Of a stretch of 64,000 nt of DNA, positions 1-8,739 are shown one piece after another (position 1 is the first letter of the stretch; each line of letters starts with the position of its first letter). Both the position numbers and the translations under genes were made by a program. The notes beneath the pieces were generated by a model. It was not told the DNA's origin. It searched no databases and was given only the letters and a program-made list of their open reading frames with translations. Origin of the DNA: Bacteroidota bacterium (GTDB taxonomy: Bacteria > Bacteroidota > Bacteroidia > Cytophagales > Cyclobacteriaceae); the NCBI GenBank assembly GCA_023428695.1, contig JAEYWY010000002.1, forward strand, positions 248,001 to 312,000. Reading direction: 5' to 3'.

Positions 1-75
1 AAGACCGTGAGCTGATTTGGCGTTCCCGGTATTTAGAAATCCCCCGGTGAGGATTATTGCGTTGCTTGCCACCAT
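1..75 (-). CDS. DUF1611-family protein, N-terminal fragment (cut by window edge)
   Basis: An open frame runs leftward from an ATG at 75 to the window edge and gives 25 residues without a stop. The fragment contains AIILTGG followed by NAKSAHGL. This resembles the start of DUF1611 proteins, where a phosphate-binding-like N-terminal segment is followed by an AKTAHGL motif; some members of that family have been linked to D-amino-acid or D-glutamate derivative metabolism. Only the first 25 residues are visible, so the assignment is pattern recognition on a short stretch. The gene is divergent from the secreted-protein gene at 197. Confidence 0.5.
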   Translation of the reverse strand, partial: MVASNAIILTGGFLNTGNAKSAHGL

Positions 76-196
76 AACACTAAGAAGGGCGAAAATTTCG
101 GCTATTAATGCGAGTTTTCAAAAATTGGAACGTTTCGTCGGCGGGAATTATTTAAGTGGACCAATTTTTGGTTAACTTGTTTACGTGTTCAATGCT

Positions 197-619
197 ATGA
201 AAACGCTATTCATCGTTTCTTTTTTCGTTTGTGCTGCGGGTGTGATGGCCCAGGCGCAATCGATCGTTGGAAAGTGGCAGCTAGCGCGCCAGACCTCATG
301 CATCGAAGACGAGTTGTCGGACGGTGGAGAATCCGATCTCGTGAATGACATGAAAAGCCGTTCTGCGGCTGACATCCAGGTGATCCAGTTTAAGGACAAC
401 AACAGCGCGGAGGAGAACACCAAAATTATCAACAGCAGGAAGTCCTATAATTCGAAAGCACTCCTTTACAAATTCACCGGAGACGCCCTTTATATTCTCG
501 ACAAACGTTCCAAAACAATCATTGAAGCCTTCACCGTCGAACAGATATCGGCCGATTCCCTCATCATTTCAAATTCAGCCCGCGCCTGCGAAACCAAGGT
601 TTTTGTGAAAATCCCTTAG
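197..619 (+). CDS. small secreted lipocalin-like protein of unknown function
   Basis: The product is 140 residues. Residues 1-20 form a clear Sec signal peptide ending in AQA, so the mature protein should be periplasmic or exported. It opens with IVGKWQL, the GxW strand typical of lipocalin-like and Bacteroidota lipocalin_5-type domains. Two cysteines (Cys35 and Cys131) sit near the ends of the mature chain and could form a disulfide that closes a small beta-barrel. A GTG four codons upstream (185) is in frame, but the ATG at 197 places the signal peptide correctly. No ligand can be inferred. The gene stands alone between a divergent DUF1611 gene and rlmN. Confidence 0.7.
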   Translation: MKTLFIVSFFVCAAGVMAQAQSIVGKWQLARQTSCIEDELSDGGESDLVNDMKSRSAADIQVIQFKDNNSAEENTKIINSRKSYNSKALLYKFTGDALYILDKRSKTIIEAFTVEQISADSLIISNSARACETKVFVKIP

Positions 620-656
620 CGGGGAATGAAATTCACGGGTTTTTGGTTCTCTTCCG

Positions 657-664
657 TACCTTTG
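657..664 (+). promoter_or_regulatory. Bacteroidota -7 promoter element for rlmN
   Basis: TACCTTTG matches the TAnnTTTG consensus exactly. It ends 4 nt before the rlmN ATG, so transcription would start at or very near the start codon. A TTG lies upstream at 643-645, but the spacing (11 nt) is shorter than the usual 17-23. Confidence 0.4.
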
Positions 665-668
665 CATT

Positions 669-1715
669 ATGGTTGCAGCGCCTGAAAAGAAAGACATCCG
701 AAGATTAAAGCTTGAAGAACTAAAAGAGTTTTTTGTCACGCACGGTGAAAAGCCGTTCCGTGCCCAGCAGGTATACGATTGGTTGTGGAACAAGGCCGTT
801 AAGGATTTTGACCACATGACAAACCTGTCAGTGCCACTTCGCGAACTGCTGAAAACGCACTTTACGATCCGCCACATCAAGGTCGATCACATGCAGCGGA
901 GCTCCGACGGCACGATCAAGAATGCAGTTACGCTTCACGACGATCTCATTGTCGAATCTGTGCTGATTCCAACCGAAAAGCGGATTACGGCGTGTGTGTC
1001 GTCGCAAGTCGGATGTAGTCTCGCCTGTAAATTCTGCGCTACTGCCCGCCTGAAACGTCAACGCAACCTTACGCCGGACGAGATTTACGACCAGGTGGTG
1101 GCAATCCGCGATCAGGCTGAAACACTCTACGGCAGGCCACTCACGAACATCGTTTTCATGGGCATGGGCGAACCCTTGTTAAACTACGCGAACGTTATTT
1201 CTGCGATTGACAAGATCACATCGCAGAAAGGCTTAAACATGGCATCAAAGCGGATAACGGTTTCCACGGTGGGAATCGCCAAGATGATCATCAAAATGGC
1301 CGACGACAACGTCAAGTTCAACCTCGCAGTATCGCTACACGCCGCCCTGGATAAGACGCGCTCATCTATTATGCCAATCAACGACACGAACCCGCTGGAT
1401 GAACTGGCCGATGCATTGAAGTACTGGTATCAAAAGACGAAGAAGAAAGTAACGTACGAATACGTGGTATGGAAAGGCATTAACGATTCCGAAGAGCACG
1501 CGCGCGCATTACTTCGTTTCTGCAAAATTATTCCGTCGAAAGTAAACCTGATCGAATACAACCCTATCGATGAAGGCGAATTCATGCAGGCATCGGAAGA
1601 TGCGCTCAACATGTATATGGATTTGCTGGAACGAAACGGGGTTACAACGCGCATCCGCAAGAGTCGTGGAAAAGACATCGACGCGGCATGCGGACAACTT
1701 GCTAATAAGAGCTGA
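669..1715 (+). CDS. rlmN: 23S rRNA (adenine-2503-C2)-methyltransferase RlmN
   Basis: This is a 348-residue radical SAM enzyme that methylates C2 of A2503 in 23S rRNA; the family also modifies A37 of some tRNAs. The radical SAM cluster cysteines are Cys116, Cys120 and Cys123 (CSLACKFC). The C-terminal Cys341 (AACGQ) is in the position of the cysteine that carries the transient methyl group. Other visible family motifs are GMGEPLLNY and the SLHAAL segment. Length and end-to-end similarity are normal for the family. It is a single gene with its own -7 element, converging on the rhomboid gene with no gap (stop at 1715, neighbouring stop at 1716). Confidence 0.97.
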   Translation: MVAAPEKKDIRRLKLEELKEFFVTHGEKPFRAQQVYDWLWNKAVKDFDHMTNLSVPLRELLKTHFTIRHIKVDHMQRSSDGTIKNAVTLHDDLIVESVLIPTEKRITACVSSQVGCSLACKFCATARLKRQRNLTPDEIYDQVVAIRDQAETLYGRPLTNIVFMGMGEPLLNYANVISAIDKITSQKGLNMASKRITVSTVGIAKMIIKMADDNVKFNLAVSLHAALDKTRSSIMPINDTNPLDELADALKYWYQKTKKKVTYEYVVWKGINDSEEHARALLRFCKIIPSKVNLIEYNPIDEGEFMQASEDALNMYMDLLERNGVTTRIRKSRGKDIDAACGQLANKS

Positions 1716-2600
1716 TTATTTTTTGCTCGCCTTGAAGAGTTTTTCCTTCTCGTCTTTGGTCAGGCTCTCGTAACCACCTGCGGAAATCTTGTCGAGGATA
1801 GCATCGATCTCGGCCTGCGTTATACCCTGGTTTGGCTTCGATGCTTTTCGATACTCCTGGTATTCCTGGTTCCGATAGCTCACTTTTACTTTCGGCTTCG
1901 GTCGAAACAGACTCTTGATCCAGTCCAGCGTAAGCGTTACCCATCCACCCCAGTTCACGCCTGACTGCAGTTGTTTGGTATAAACGAAGCCAATGAATGC
2001 CCCGCCAAGATGCGCGAGATTTCCACCTGCGTTTGAACCAATTGAACCAATGTACGATGTGATAACCACGAACGCTGCGATATATTTGATTCTAACAGGT
2101 CCGATCAGTAACAGAAAGAAAGTATAATCAGGTAACAACGTAGCGGTCGCGACTACAATAGCGAGCACTGCAGCGGAAGCACCGACCATTCCAGGTGGTT
2201 GGTTATTGATATAAAAAGGAATTGTATTGTAGGCAAGTAGATAAACAACCGCACCGGCGAGAGCACCCAGAACATAAACCGCAATCAATTTATCACTGCC
2301 CAGATACTCGATAAAAAGCCGACCAAACCAATACAGGAACAACATGTTGAACAGGATATGAAGGACCCCACCATGCATGAACGAGTACGTAAAAATCGTC
2401 CAGGGTCTGCTTAGAAAATCCGAAATGGCCGGAGGAATCGAAAACTGATCGTGAATAATAATGTAGAAAGTCTGGAAACCAAAGATTTCACTCGGCACCC
2501 ACAATAGCATCATCACAAGAAAGATGGCCACGTTGATCAGGATCAACTGAACGTGTGAGTTATTGTATCGCTGAAACGCGTTCTTAAATTCGTCTAACAT
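1716..2600 (-). CDS. rhomboid-family intramembrane serine protease (distal copy)
   Basis: The product is 294 residues with about six membrane segments and a soluble C-terminal tail of roughly 70 charged residues. The rhomboid catalytic dyad is present: Ser142 in GASAAV and His197 in AHLGG. The HGGVLHILFNM segment (76-86) is the conserved second-helix motif. Rhomboids cut transmembrane segments of membrane proteins; the substrate here is unknown. The ATG follows the stop of the upstream rhomboid gene by a single base, so the two are almost certainly co-transcribed and coupled. The tail is unusually long compared with the partner copy and may be a cytoplasmic interaction region. Confidence 0.9.
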   Translation of the reverse strand: MLDEFKNAFQRYNNSHVQLILINVAIFLVMMLLWVPSEIFGFQTFYIIIHDQFSIPPAISDFLSRPWTIFTYSFMHGGVLHILFNMLFLYWFGRLFIEYLGSDKLIAVYVLGALAGAVVYLLAYNTIPFYINNQPPGMVGASAAVLAIVVATATLLPDYTFFLLLIGPVRIKYIAAFVVITSYIGSIGSNAGGNLAHLGGAFIGFVYTKQLQSGVNWGGWVTLTLDWIKSLFRPKPKVKVSYRNQEYQEYRKASKPNQGITQAEIDAILDKISAGGYESLTKDEKEKLFKASKK

Positions 2601-2601
2601 A

Positions 2602-3249
2602 CTAGTACTGACTTCCTCCCGAATGTCCCCAGACCTTTATGAGTATGAATGCAAAGATAACGCCACCGAGGTGAGTGAAGTGCGCCACCTCCCCACTTCG
2701 ATCCATCAAAAACGTAAGTCCGCCCAGCAGGATGACCAGATATTTCGCTTTAATCGGAATCGGAGGGATTAAGAGCATCACCTCCATATTGGGAAACAAC
2801 ATCCCAAAACCCATGAGTACCCCGTAGAGTGCTCCCGAAAATCCAACCATTGTTCCATATCCGCCCATAGCTCCGCCGGTAAACCACATATCGACGATAA
2901 GGTTGAATACCCCGGCACCAATTCCCGTAACCAGAATAAAAGTTGTAAACCGCTTTGACCCCCAGAATGACTCAAGCAGAGGCGCGATGAATGCGAATCC
3001 AAGCATGTTGAAAAAAAGGTGCATAAAATTCCCATGCACGAACATGTAGGTAAACAACTGGTAAGGTTTGAAGCAATCAGTCCGGGAGTTCCACATGGAG
3101 AGGTAACCTGTGAGCATATCCATCCGCCCACCGGTTCGGAACGTCTCCGCCGTGCAAATAAATTCGGCTGTCGGGGCAATTAACCCTGCGACAAACACAA
3201 GGACATTTATAATTAGGAGGTTTTTTACTACCGGAGTGAGTCTGAGCAT
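2602..3249 (-). CDS. rhomboid-family intramembrane serine protease (proximal copy)
   Basis: The product is 215 residues, about six membrane helices, with no extra tail. The dyad is Ser138 in GFSGA and His193 in THLGG, and HGNFMHLFFNM (72-82) is the conserved helix-2 motif. It is a compact rhomboid next to a longer paralogue, a tandem arrangement commonly seen beside mutL in Bacteroidota. The two copies differ strongly in sequence, so this looks like an old duplication with possible division of substrates. The gene lies 44 nt after mutL on the same strand. Confidence 0.9.
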   Translation of the reverse strand: MLRLTPVVKNLLIINVLVFVAGLIAPTAEFICTAETFRTGGRMDMLTGYLSMWNSRTDCFKPYQLFTYMFVHGNFMHLFFNMLGFAFIAPLLESFWGSKRFTTFILVTGIGAGVFNLIVDMWFTGGAMGGYGTMVGFSGALYGVLMGFGMLFPNMEVMLLIPPIPIKAKYLVILLGGLTFLMDRSGEVAHFTHLGGVIFAFILIKVWGHSGGSQY

Positions 3250-3293
3250 AGAGAAATAACTGAATCGGAAATAGTGTTGTTTTACGGATAAGT

Positions 3294-5081
3294 CTACCGA
3301 AAGTAGCTTTCTATTTTACTCATTTCCAAAATAAAATAGGTTGCATTGCCCCCCGGTGTGTAATTGGAATTGCTGCAGCCGAAAAGTTGTGCAATCAGAG
3401 AAACCATTTCCTGCTTCTGAAGCTTTTGACCAGCCTTGAGGCAAGCCCTCCTGGCGAGAGCGCGGGCGAGATTCTCCTGAATGGGAATAGCCAGTTCCGA
3501 TTGATTTATCTTAAACTGTTCAATCAGGCCCTCAAAGTATTCTTTTTCACGACCCGGCGACAGGGCGGCCGGAATTCCATTGACAACCACGGTTTGTTTC
3601 CCAAAAATCTCAAAACGAAATCCCAGGGCTTCAATTTCCGGTTGCATTTCAAGGACCAGCGCGAAGTCAGCAGCCGAAAACGAAACGGTCTGAGGGAAAA
3701 GACTTTGCTGACTTTGACCGGATTTGTTCTTGAGTTGTTCGCTTATTTTCTCAAACAAGATTCTTTCGTGCGCGGCCTGCTGGTCGATGAGCATCAAGCC
3801 CGCCCGCACCTGCTTTACGATGTATCGGTTGTGAATCTGAAAAACCGGCGCTTCTTCTTCATCCGGTCGGTTCAGGGCGCTCTCAAAACGCAACGTCTGC
3901 GGCTCCGGTTGTTGCTGCACCAGCTTTGAGTTCTCAAGACCGTCGAACATCTTTTCCCAGTTTTCCTGGTTAGACCGGTGAAGTGCGGTGCTGAAGCGCT
4001 CTTCAAAATATGCTTCCTTAGATTGCCCCGCCGAGTTACTCAGTTTGGAAATGATATTCACATCTGCGGTAAAGTCCAGTGCAGGAATCAGGTTGTGAGC
4101 ACCAATTGCCTGGCGGACCGCCGACCGGATTACTGCATAGACTGCACGTTCGTCGTCAAACTTGATTTCGGTTTTTGTGGGGTGGACGTTCACATCGATG
4201 TGACGCGGATCGATTTCGATGAACAGGACGTAGAAAGGAAAGCTGTTTTCCGTCAGGAGACCTTCAAACGCATTCATTATTGCATGATGCAGATAGTTGC
4301 TCCGGATGAAGCGCTTATTGACAAACAGGAATTGCTCTCCGCGAGTTTTGCGCGCGAATTCCGGTTTCCCTACAAATCCGACAACCTTTACCAGATCGGT
4401 TTCTTCCTGGCAGGCCGCGAGTTGTTGCTGGTATCCTTTTCCGAAAAGGTTTATGATGCGTTGGCTGAGTTTTCCGGGTGCCAGATCGTGAACCAGTTCA
4501 TCGGTTTGAATCATTGAAAAAGCCTTGTCAGGATGCGCGAGCGCCAGGCGCTGGAACTCGTCGACAATATGGCGGAGTTCAACCGGGTTCGATTTCAGGA
4601 AATTTCTGCGTGCGGGGATGTTATAGAACAAGTTGCGGACGCTGATGCTCGTACCCGGCTCACATGCAACGGGCTCCTGGCGTTTTACTTCCGAACCTTC
4701 CACAAGTATAAGTGTGCCCAATTCATCGGCAGCCATTCGCGTTTTCATCTCAAGTTGAGCGACTGCCGCAATTGAGGCCAAAGCTTCGCCCCTGAAACCC
4801 ATTGTGCGCAGAGAAAACAGGTCCTCGGCCTTGCGGATTTTAGAAGTGGCATGACGCTCAAGACTCATCCGTGCGTCTGTTTCGGACATGCCCTGCCCAT
4901 CATCAATAACCTGGATTAGTGTTTTACCAGCGTCTCTGACGATAAGTTTGATGGATGACGCGCCGGCATCAATGGAGTTTTCCATCAATTCCTTCACAGC
5001 AGATGCCGGTCGTTGCACAACTTCGCCAGCTGCAATCTGGTTCGCGATGGAATCTGGCAAAAGCTGAATGATATCCGGCAT
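3294..5081 (-). CDS. mutL: DNA mismatch repair protein MutL
   Basis: MutL couples mismatch recognition by MutS to strand incision or excision. The 595-residue product starts at the ATG at 5081 (MPDIIQLLP); a longer frame beginning with TTG at 5165 adds residues not typical of the family. The N-terminal GHKL ATPase motifs are intact: ELMENSIDAGA, DDGQGM, RHATSKI and GFRGEAL. The C-terminal dimerisation domain has DQQAAHERILFE where endonuclease-type MutL has DQHAxxERxxxE, and NYTPGGNATY where CPxGRP is expected. Nicking activity therefore cannot be assumed. It lies in a leftward run with a small membrane protein upstream and two rhomboids downstream. Confidence 0.95.
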   Translation of the reverse strand: MPDIIQLLPDSIANQIAAGEVVQRPASAVKELMENSIDAGASSIKLIVRDAGKTLIQVIDDGQGMSETDARMSLERHATSKIRKAEDLFSLRTMGFRGEALASIAAVAQLEMKTRMAADELGTLILVEGSEVKRQEPVACEPGTSISVRNLFYNIPARRNFLKSNPVELRHIVDEFQRLALAHPDKAFSMIQTDELVHDLAPGKLSQRIINLFGKGYQQQLAACQEETDLVKVVGFVGKPEFARKTRGEQFLFVNKRFIRSNYLHHAIMNAFEGLLTENSFPFYVLFIEIDPRHIDVNVHPTKTEIKFDDERAVYAVIRSAVRQAIGAHNLIPALDFTADVNIISKLSNSAGQSKEAYFEERFSTALHRSNQENWEKMFDGLENSKLVQQQPEPQTLRFESALNRPDEEEAPVFQIHNRYIVKQVRAGLMLIDQQAAHERILFEKISEQLKNKSGQSQQSLFPQTVSFSAADFALVLEMQPEIEALGFRFEIFGKQTVVVNGIPAALSPGREKEYFEGLIEQFKINQSELAIPIQENLARALARRACLKAGQKLQKQEMVSLIAQLFGCSNSNYTPGGNATYFILEMSKIESYFR

Positions 5082-5192
5082 GAATACGTGTTTTTCAGTC
5101 AGTCGAGGTCGCAAAGGTACGCGCCATCGCGGTAATTCATCGACCTGATAACGGATTTCGGCCAATTAGTTACACCAGCCGTCCGGTTAATG

Positions 5193-5603
5193 CTAGTTGC
5201 GTGGTTTGCGAAATTTCAAATAAAAATAGAGTGGCACAAAGAAAAATGCGCAGACATAGAGGGCGACTGTTCCGTATTCAATGAAAGCTATCAGCCCAAT
5301 GGCAAGTATCAACAGGACAATCAGCCGCAGCACGTTTGCCGACGGGTCTGCCTGTACCTTCGCAGCCCTTTTCGCCATTTTGAACGATCCACGGATCCGC
5401 GTCTGATACCCATGCGCCCCGGTTAAATCTTCAGCTTCTGCCTCGCCATTGACGGCGCCGTTCCGCCGTTGTTCCTCCTCGAGTTCGCGCTTTATTCTTT
5501 CCTCACGTTCGCGGCGTTCCTCCTCATCCGCGTCATAAAAACGCGGGGCGTAGTTGAACTTTTTATACTTGGGGGCCTTAGTAAAAAGTGAAGGAATCTT
5601 CAT
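5193..5603 (-). CDS. conserved small membrane protein with charged N-terminal half
   Basis: The product is 136 residues. Residues 1-80 are soluble and highly charged, with a long E/R-rich helix (about residues 25-47) likely to form a coiled coil. Two hydrophobic segments follow near residues 92-111 and 114-130, ending in a basic tail. Proteins of this type sit next to mutL in many Bacteroidota and are sometimes mislabelled as riboflavin synthase beta subunit; nothing here supports an enzyme. The function is unknown. It is the first gene of the leftward mutL-rhomboid group, with a gap of 111 nt to the mutL start. Confidence 0.75.
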   Translation of the reverse strand: MKIPSLFTKAPKYKKFNYAPRFYDADEEERREREERIKRELEEEQRRNGAVNGEAEAEDLTGAHGYQTRIRGSFKMAKRAAKVQADPSANVLRLIVLLILAIGLIAFIEYGTVALYVCAFFFVPLYFYLKFRKPRN

Positions 5604-5621
5604 AGAGTAAAGTTATAATAA

Positions 5622-5642
5622 TGACCTTCATGTTCAAGGTCA
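5622..5642. repeat. inverted repeat upstream of the mutL group
   Basis: TGACCTT and AAGGTCA form a perfect 7-bp dyad with a 7-nt spacer, located 19-39 nt upstream of the ATG at 5603. It could be an operator or an RNA hairpin in the 5' leader. The rest of the 180-nt divergent region shows no clear TAnnTTTG element. Confidence 0.35.
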
Positions 5643-5785
5643 GCTCATCAATTGAGGTTCTGCTATTTCCAAATATTCCGCAATGTTTCCTCAAATAGTA
5701 CTTGTTACGGCACGATACTTGATTTTTCCCTCAAATCGGAGACAAATTTGTAATTGCTTTCGTTCTTTCTTAAATCAACCTTTTG

Positions 5786-8728
5786 ATGTTCAAAAAAGTT
5801 TTTGTCCTCTCTTGCCTCATTTTTTTGACTTACATCAGCGAGGCACAGACTGTCAGACACGCGTGGATTGACAGCGTATTCAATCAGCTTGACCCAGGCG
5901 CCAAAGTCGGGCAGCTGTTTATGATTCGTGTACCCGACCAGGTGACATCACAGGATATCCATGAAATCGAGAACCGGATCAAAAGTCACGAGATTGGTGG
6001 TTTGATTTTCGGCAACATCGCACCGCTGCGTCAGGTATCGCTCGTGAATCACTTCCAGTCACTTGCCGATGTTCCGCTACTCATTGCCCAGGATTCAGAC
6101 CCGGCTGTTGCCCTCGACAGCACGGTAGTGTTCCCGTCGCAATTTATGCTCGGCGCAATTGACAATGATACACTCCTGTATCGCCTTGGCGAAATGATGG
6201 CTCGTCAATACAAACTACTTGGTGTTAGCCTGACTTTCAAAGAAGGAATTCCCACGGGCGTAGCTTCTTCGGAATGGAAGGGCAAGAAAAGTTCTATGGA
6301 TTCAAATGCGGGCGCAAGCCTCGCGATAATGCGCGGACTCCAGGACAACGGAATCATTTGCTGCGAACGGTATTACCCGCTCAAGCCACTGCCGTTGATC
6401 GAAGGCCCGAATAACATGCCGCGTCTCGCGATGACCAACGACTCTGTCCAGTCTGTTCCCCTTGCAGCATTGTTCGCGAATGGGCTGAAGGGAATTGCTC
6501 CCGAAACAACATCGTTATCGCATTACGGAGACCGACCTGTATTTAAAAAGATTGAATTTTCAACAGCGGCGTTGACAGCATTGTATTCGGGTGACTGGAT
6601 GAGGAAAAAGCTGGATTTCCATGGTCTTACTTTCATTGATATAAGCAAAGTAGGCTCGGCAGACTCTGATCGCGAAGGCGAAGCAGAATTGTTCGCATTT
6701 CAGACAGGGAACGACATCCTGATGAATCCTCTGAACCTGAATGCTGCGGCGCGGCGCATCAAAAAAGTTGTAAAGCGCGACGCATCGTATGAACGCCAGC
6801 TGGATAACTCAGTCAGAAAAATTCTCGAGGCAAAATTTGACGCTGGTCTGTGGAGGCCTGCTCAACTTTCATCCGATAACCTTGATCGTAAACTCAACAG
6901 CCCGGAAGTCCGGGTAATTGCAAAAAAACTGTTCGAAGCAGCGGTGACTGTTGCACGTAATGCAGACAACACATTGCCTTTGCGCATTCTTGAGAACCGT
7001 AATTTTGCATACGTCGACACATCGCCTGGCGAAGAAAATCCGGTGTTCTACAAAGGCATACGGAACTACGTACCCGCAGAATACATCATCTTTGATGCAG
7101 AAAGCAAAACGGAACGACTCACACAATCACTTTCGGCAGCTGACGTTATTATCGTTGGCGTTTTCCCCGGTACCCGGCTTGAAACTATCGAACGCATAAG
7201 CCGGATCGCGGCAGCGTCGCCCAAAACTCCTGAACTGGTTTTCTGTGACTTTGGCAATCAGGAGTTTCTTTCCGTCGCACATCAATACACCGCAGTTGTT
7301 ACTGCATATTCCAACGTCGGTGAATCGTTAAGTGCGGTCCCGCAGGTGCTTTTCGGAGCACTGCCCGGGAGAGGTAAACTACCAGCTTCATTTTCCGATC
7401 ACCTCAGTGCCGGTACTGGTGTAAAAACTCCGGCCCTTCGGCGTCTGGCGTACTCGTTGCCCGAGGATGTTCGAATGAGCAGCGCCATCCTGACACAGAT
7501 CGATTCCATTGCGCAGGAAGCTATTAATATGGGGGCCACTCCTGGTTGCCAGGTACTTGTCGCGCGTAACGGTAAGGTCATCTATGAAAAGAATTTTGGC
7601 CACTACACATATGACAAGACGAAGCCTGTTACGTCAGAGTCGATTTACGACCTTGCTTCGATTACAAAGGTTGCAGCCACATTGCAAACCGCCATGTTCA
7701 TGCACGAGAAGGGAATCATCGACCTGAACCGAAAGGTATCCTATTATTTGCCGGAGTTAAAAAAGACAAACAAGAAGGACATTACATTCCTGGATATGCT
7801 CACTCACCAGTCAGGGCTGATCCCGTTCCTTCCGATGTACCCGGAGACGATGAAGGATACAGTGTACCTCCCGCAGTACTACAGCCGGACAAAATCTGAA
7901 AAGTATCCCCTTCAGATTGGCGCGAATCTTTACGGTTCACTGGCATTGCGCGATTCTATCTGGTCGTGGGTTATCAAATCAAAAATGAACGACAGGCCCG
8001 CGCGTACACCATATACGTACCGGTACAGTGACTTTGGATTCCTGATACTCCAACGTGTCGCGGAAAAAATGCTTAATCAACCTTTGGACGAGTTCGTCCA
8101 GCAGAATATTTACGAACCCCTTGGTGCCGGGACGCTCGGCTTCAATCCGCTGAACCGATTCTCGGGTAATGAAATTGCTCCGACGGAGAATGACAGAATC
8201 TACAGACGCGGCCCGGTTGCGGGGACTGTGCACGACGAACGCGCAGCTATGATGGGTGGAGTTGCCGGGCATGCGGGCCTCTTCGGAAATGCGGCGGACC
8301 TTGCAAAGCTCGGCCAGATGTGGCTGCAGGAGGGCTACTATGGGGGAACTCGATTCTTCAGACCGGAAACAATCAGGCACTTTACCTCACAGACATACCT
8401 GAGCAGCCGCCGGGGTATCGGGTGGGACAAACCCGTCCAAAGTGACACTAACGGACCCACTTCGGTATATGCCTCACCCTCGACATTTGGACATACCGGA
8501 TTTACAGGTACTTGCGTCTGGGTCGATCCCGAATTTGATCTGGTTTACGTTTTCCTTTCAAACCGAGTTTATCCGGACAGGAATAGTAAACTAATCTCCG
8601 CCAATATACGTTCTCGCATTCAGGATGTGATTTACAAATCCATATTCGGTTATGTAGGTCAGGACAAACCGGCTTATATTGTCGACGGGTATGCAATAAA
8701 GGCCGAATCAGTTCGTCCTTTGAAGTAA
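5786..8728 (+). CDS. secreted GH3-like domain fused to a class C beta-lactamase-type serine hydrolase
   Basis: The product is 980 residues. An N-terminal signal peptide (1-20, ending SEA) is followed by a glycoside hydrolase family 3 TIM-barrel-like region (about 30-370), an alpha/beta region like the GH3 C-terminal domain (about 370-560), and a serine hydrolase domain (about 570-960). The hydrolase motifs are intact: Ser625-x-x-Lys628 (SITK), Tyr747-Ser-Asp and His903-Thr-Gly. In the GH3 part the expected KHFPGHG loop reads ERYYPLKP, while an Asp in FIDISK aligns with the nucleophile region. The fusion suggests cell-wall turnover, but the sugar-cleaving half may be impaired. The ATG at 5786 is chosen over a TTG one codon earlier. 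Confidence 0.85.
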   Translation: MFKKVFVLSCLIFLTYISEAQTVRHAWIDSVFNQLDPGAKVGQLFMIRVPDQVTSQDIHEIENRIKSHEIGGLIFGNIAPLRQVSLVNHFQSLADVPLLIAQDSDPAVALDSTVVFPSQFMLGAIDNDTLLYRLGEMMARQYKLLGVSLTFKEGIPTGVASSEWKGKKSSMDSNAGASLAIMRGLQDNGIICCERYYPLKPLPLIEGPNNMPRLAMTNDSVQSVPLAALFANGLKGIAPETTSLSHYGDRPVFKKIEFSTAALTALYSGDWMRKKLDFHGLTFIDISKVGSADSDREGEAELFAFQTGNDILMNPLNLNAAARRIKKVVKRDASYERQLDNSVRKILEAKFDAGLWRPAQLSSDNLDRKLNSPEVRVIAKKLFEAAVTVARNADNTLPLRILENRNFAYVDTSPGEENPVFYKGIRNYVPAEYIIFDAESKTERLTQSLSAADVIIVGVFPGTRLETIERISRIAAASPKTPELVFCDFGNQEFLSVAHQYTAVVTAYSNVGESLSAVPQVLFGALPGRGKLPASFSDHLSAGTGVKTPALRRLAYSLPEDVRMSSAILTQIDSIAQEAINMGATPGCQVLVARNGKVIYEKNFGHYTYDKTKPVTSESIYDLASITKVAATLQTAMFMHEKGIIDLNRKVSYYLPELKKTNKKDITFLDMLTHQSGLIPFLPMYPETMKDTVYLPQYYSRTKSEKYPLQIGANLYGSLALRDSIWSWVIKSKMNDRPARTPYTYRYSDFGFLILQRVAEKMLNQPLDEFVQQNIYEPLGAGTLGFNPLNRFSGNEIAPTENDRIYRRGPVAGTVHDERAAMMGGVAGHAGLFGNAADLAKLGQMWLQEGYYGGTRFFRPETIRHFTSQTYLSSRRGIGWDKPVQSDTNGPTSVYASPSTFGHTGFTGTCVWVDPEFDLVYVFLSNRVYPDRNSKLISANIRSRIQDVIYKSIFGYVGQDKPAYIVDGYAIKAESVRPLK

Positions 8729-8739
8729 TTGAAAAACCT

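Noticed and set aside
3387..4517. Long plus-strand ORFs inside mutL
   Set aside because: They are antisense frames of a strongly conserved gene and show no domain, signal peptide or promoter.
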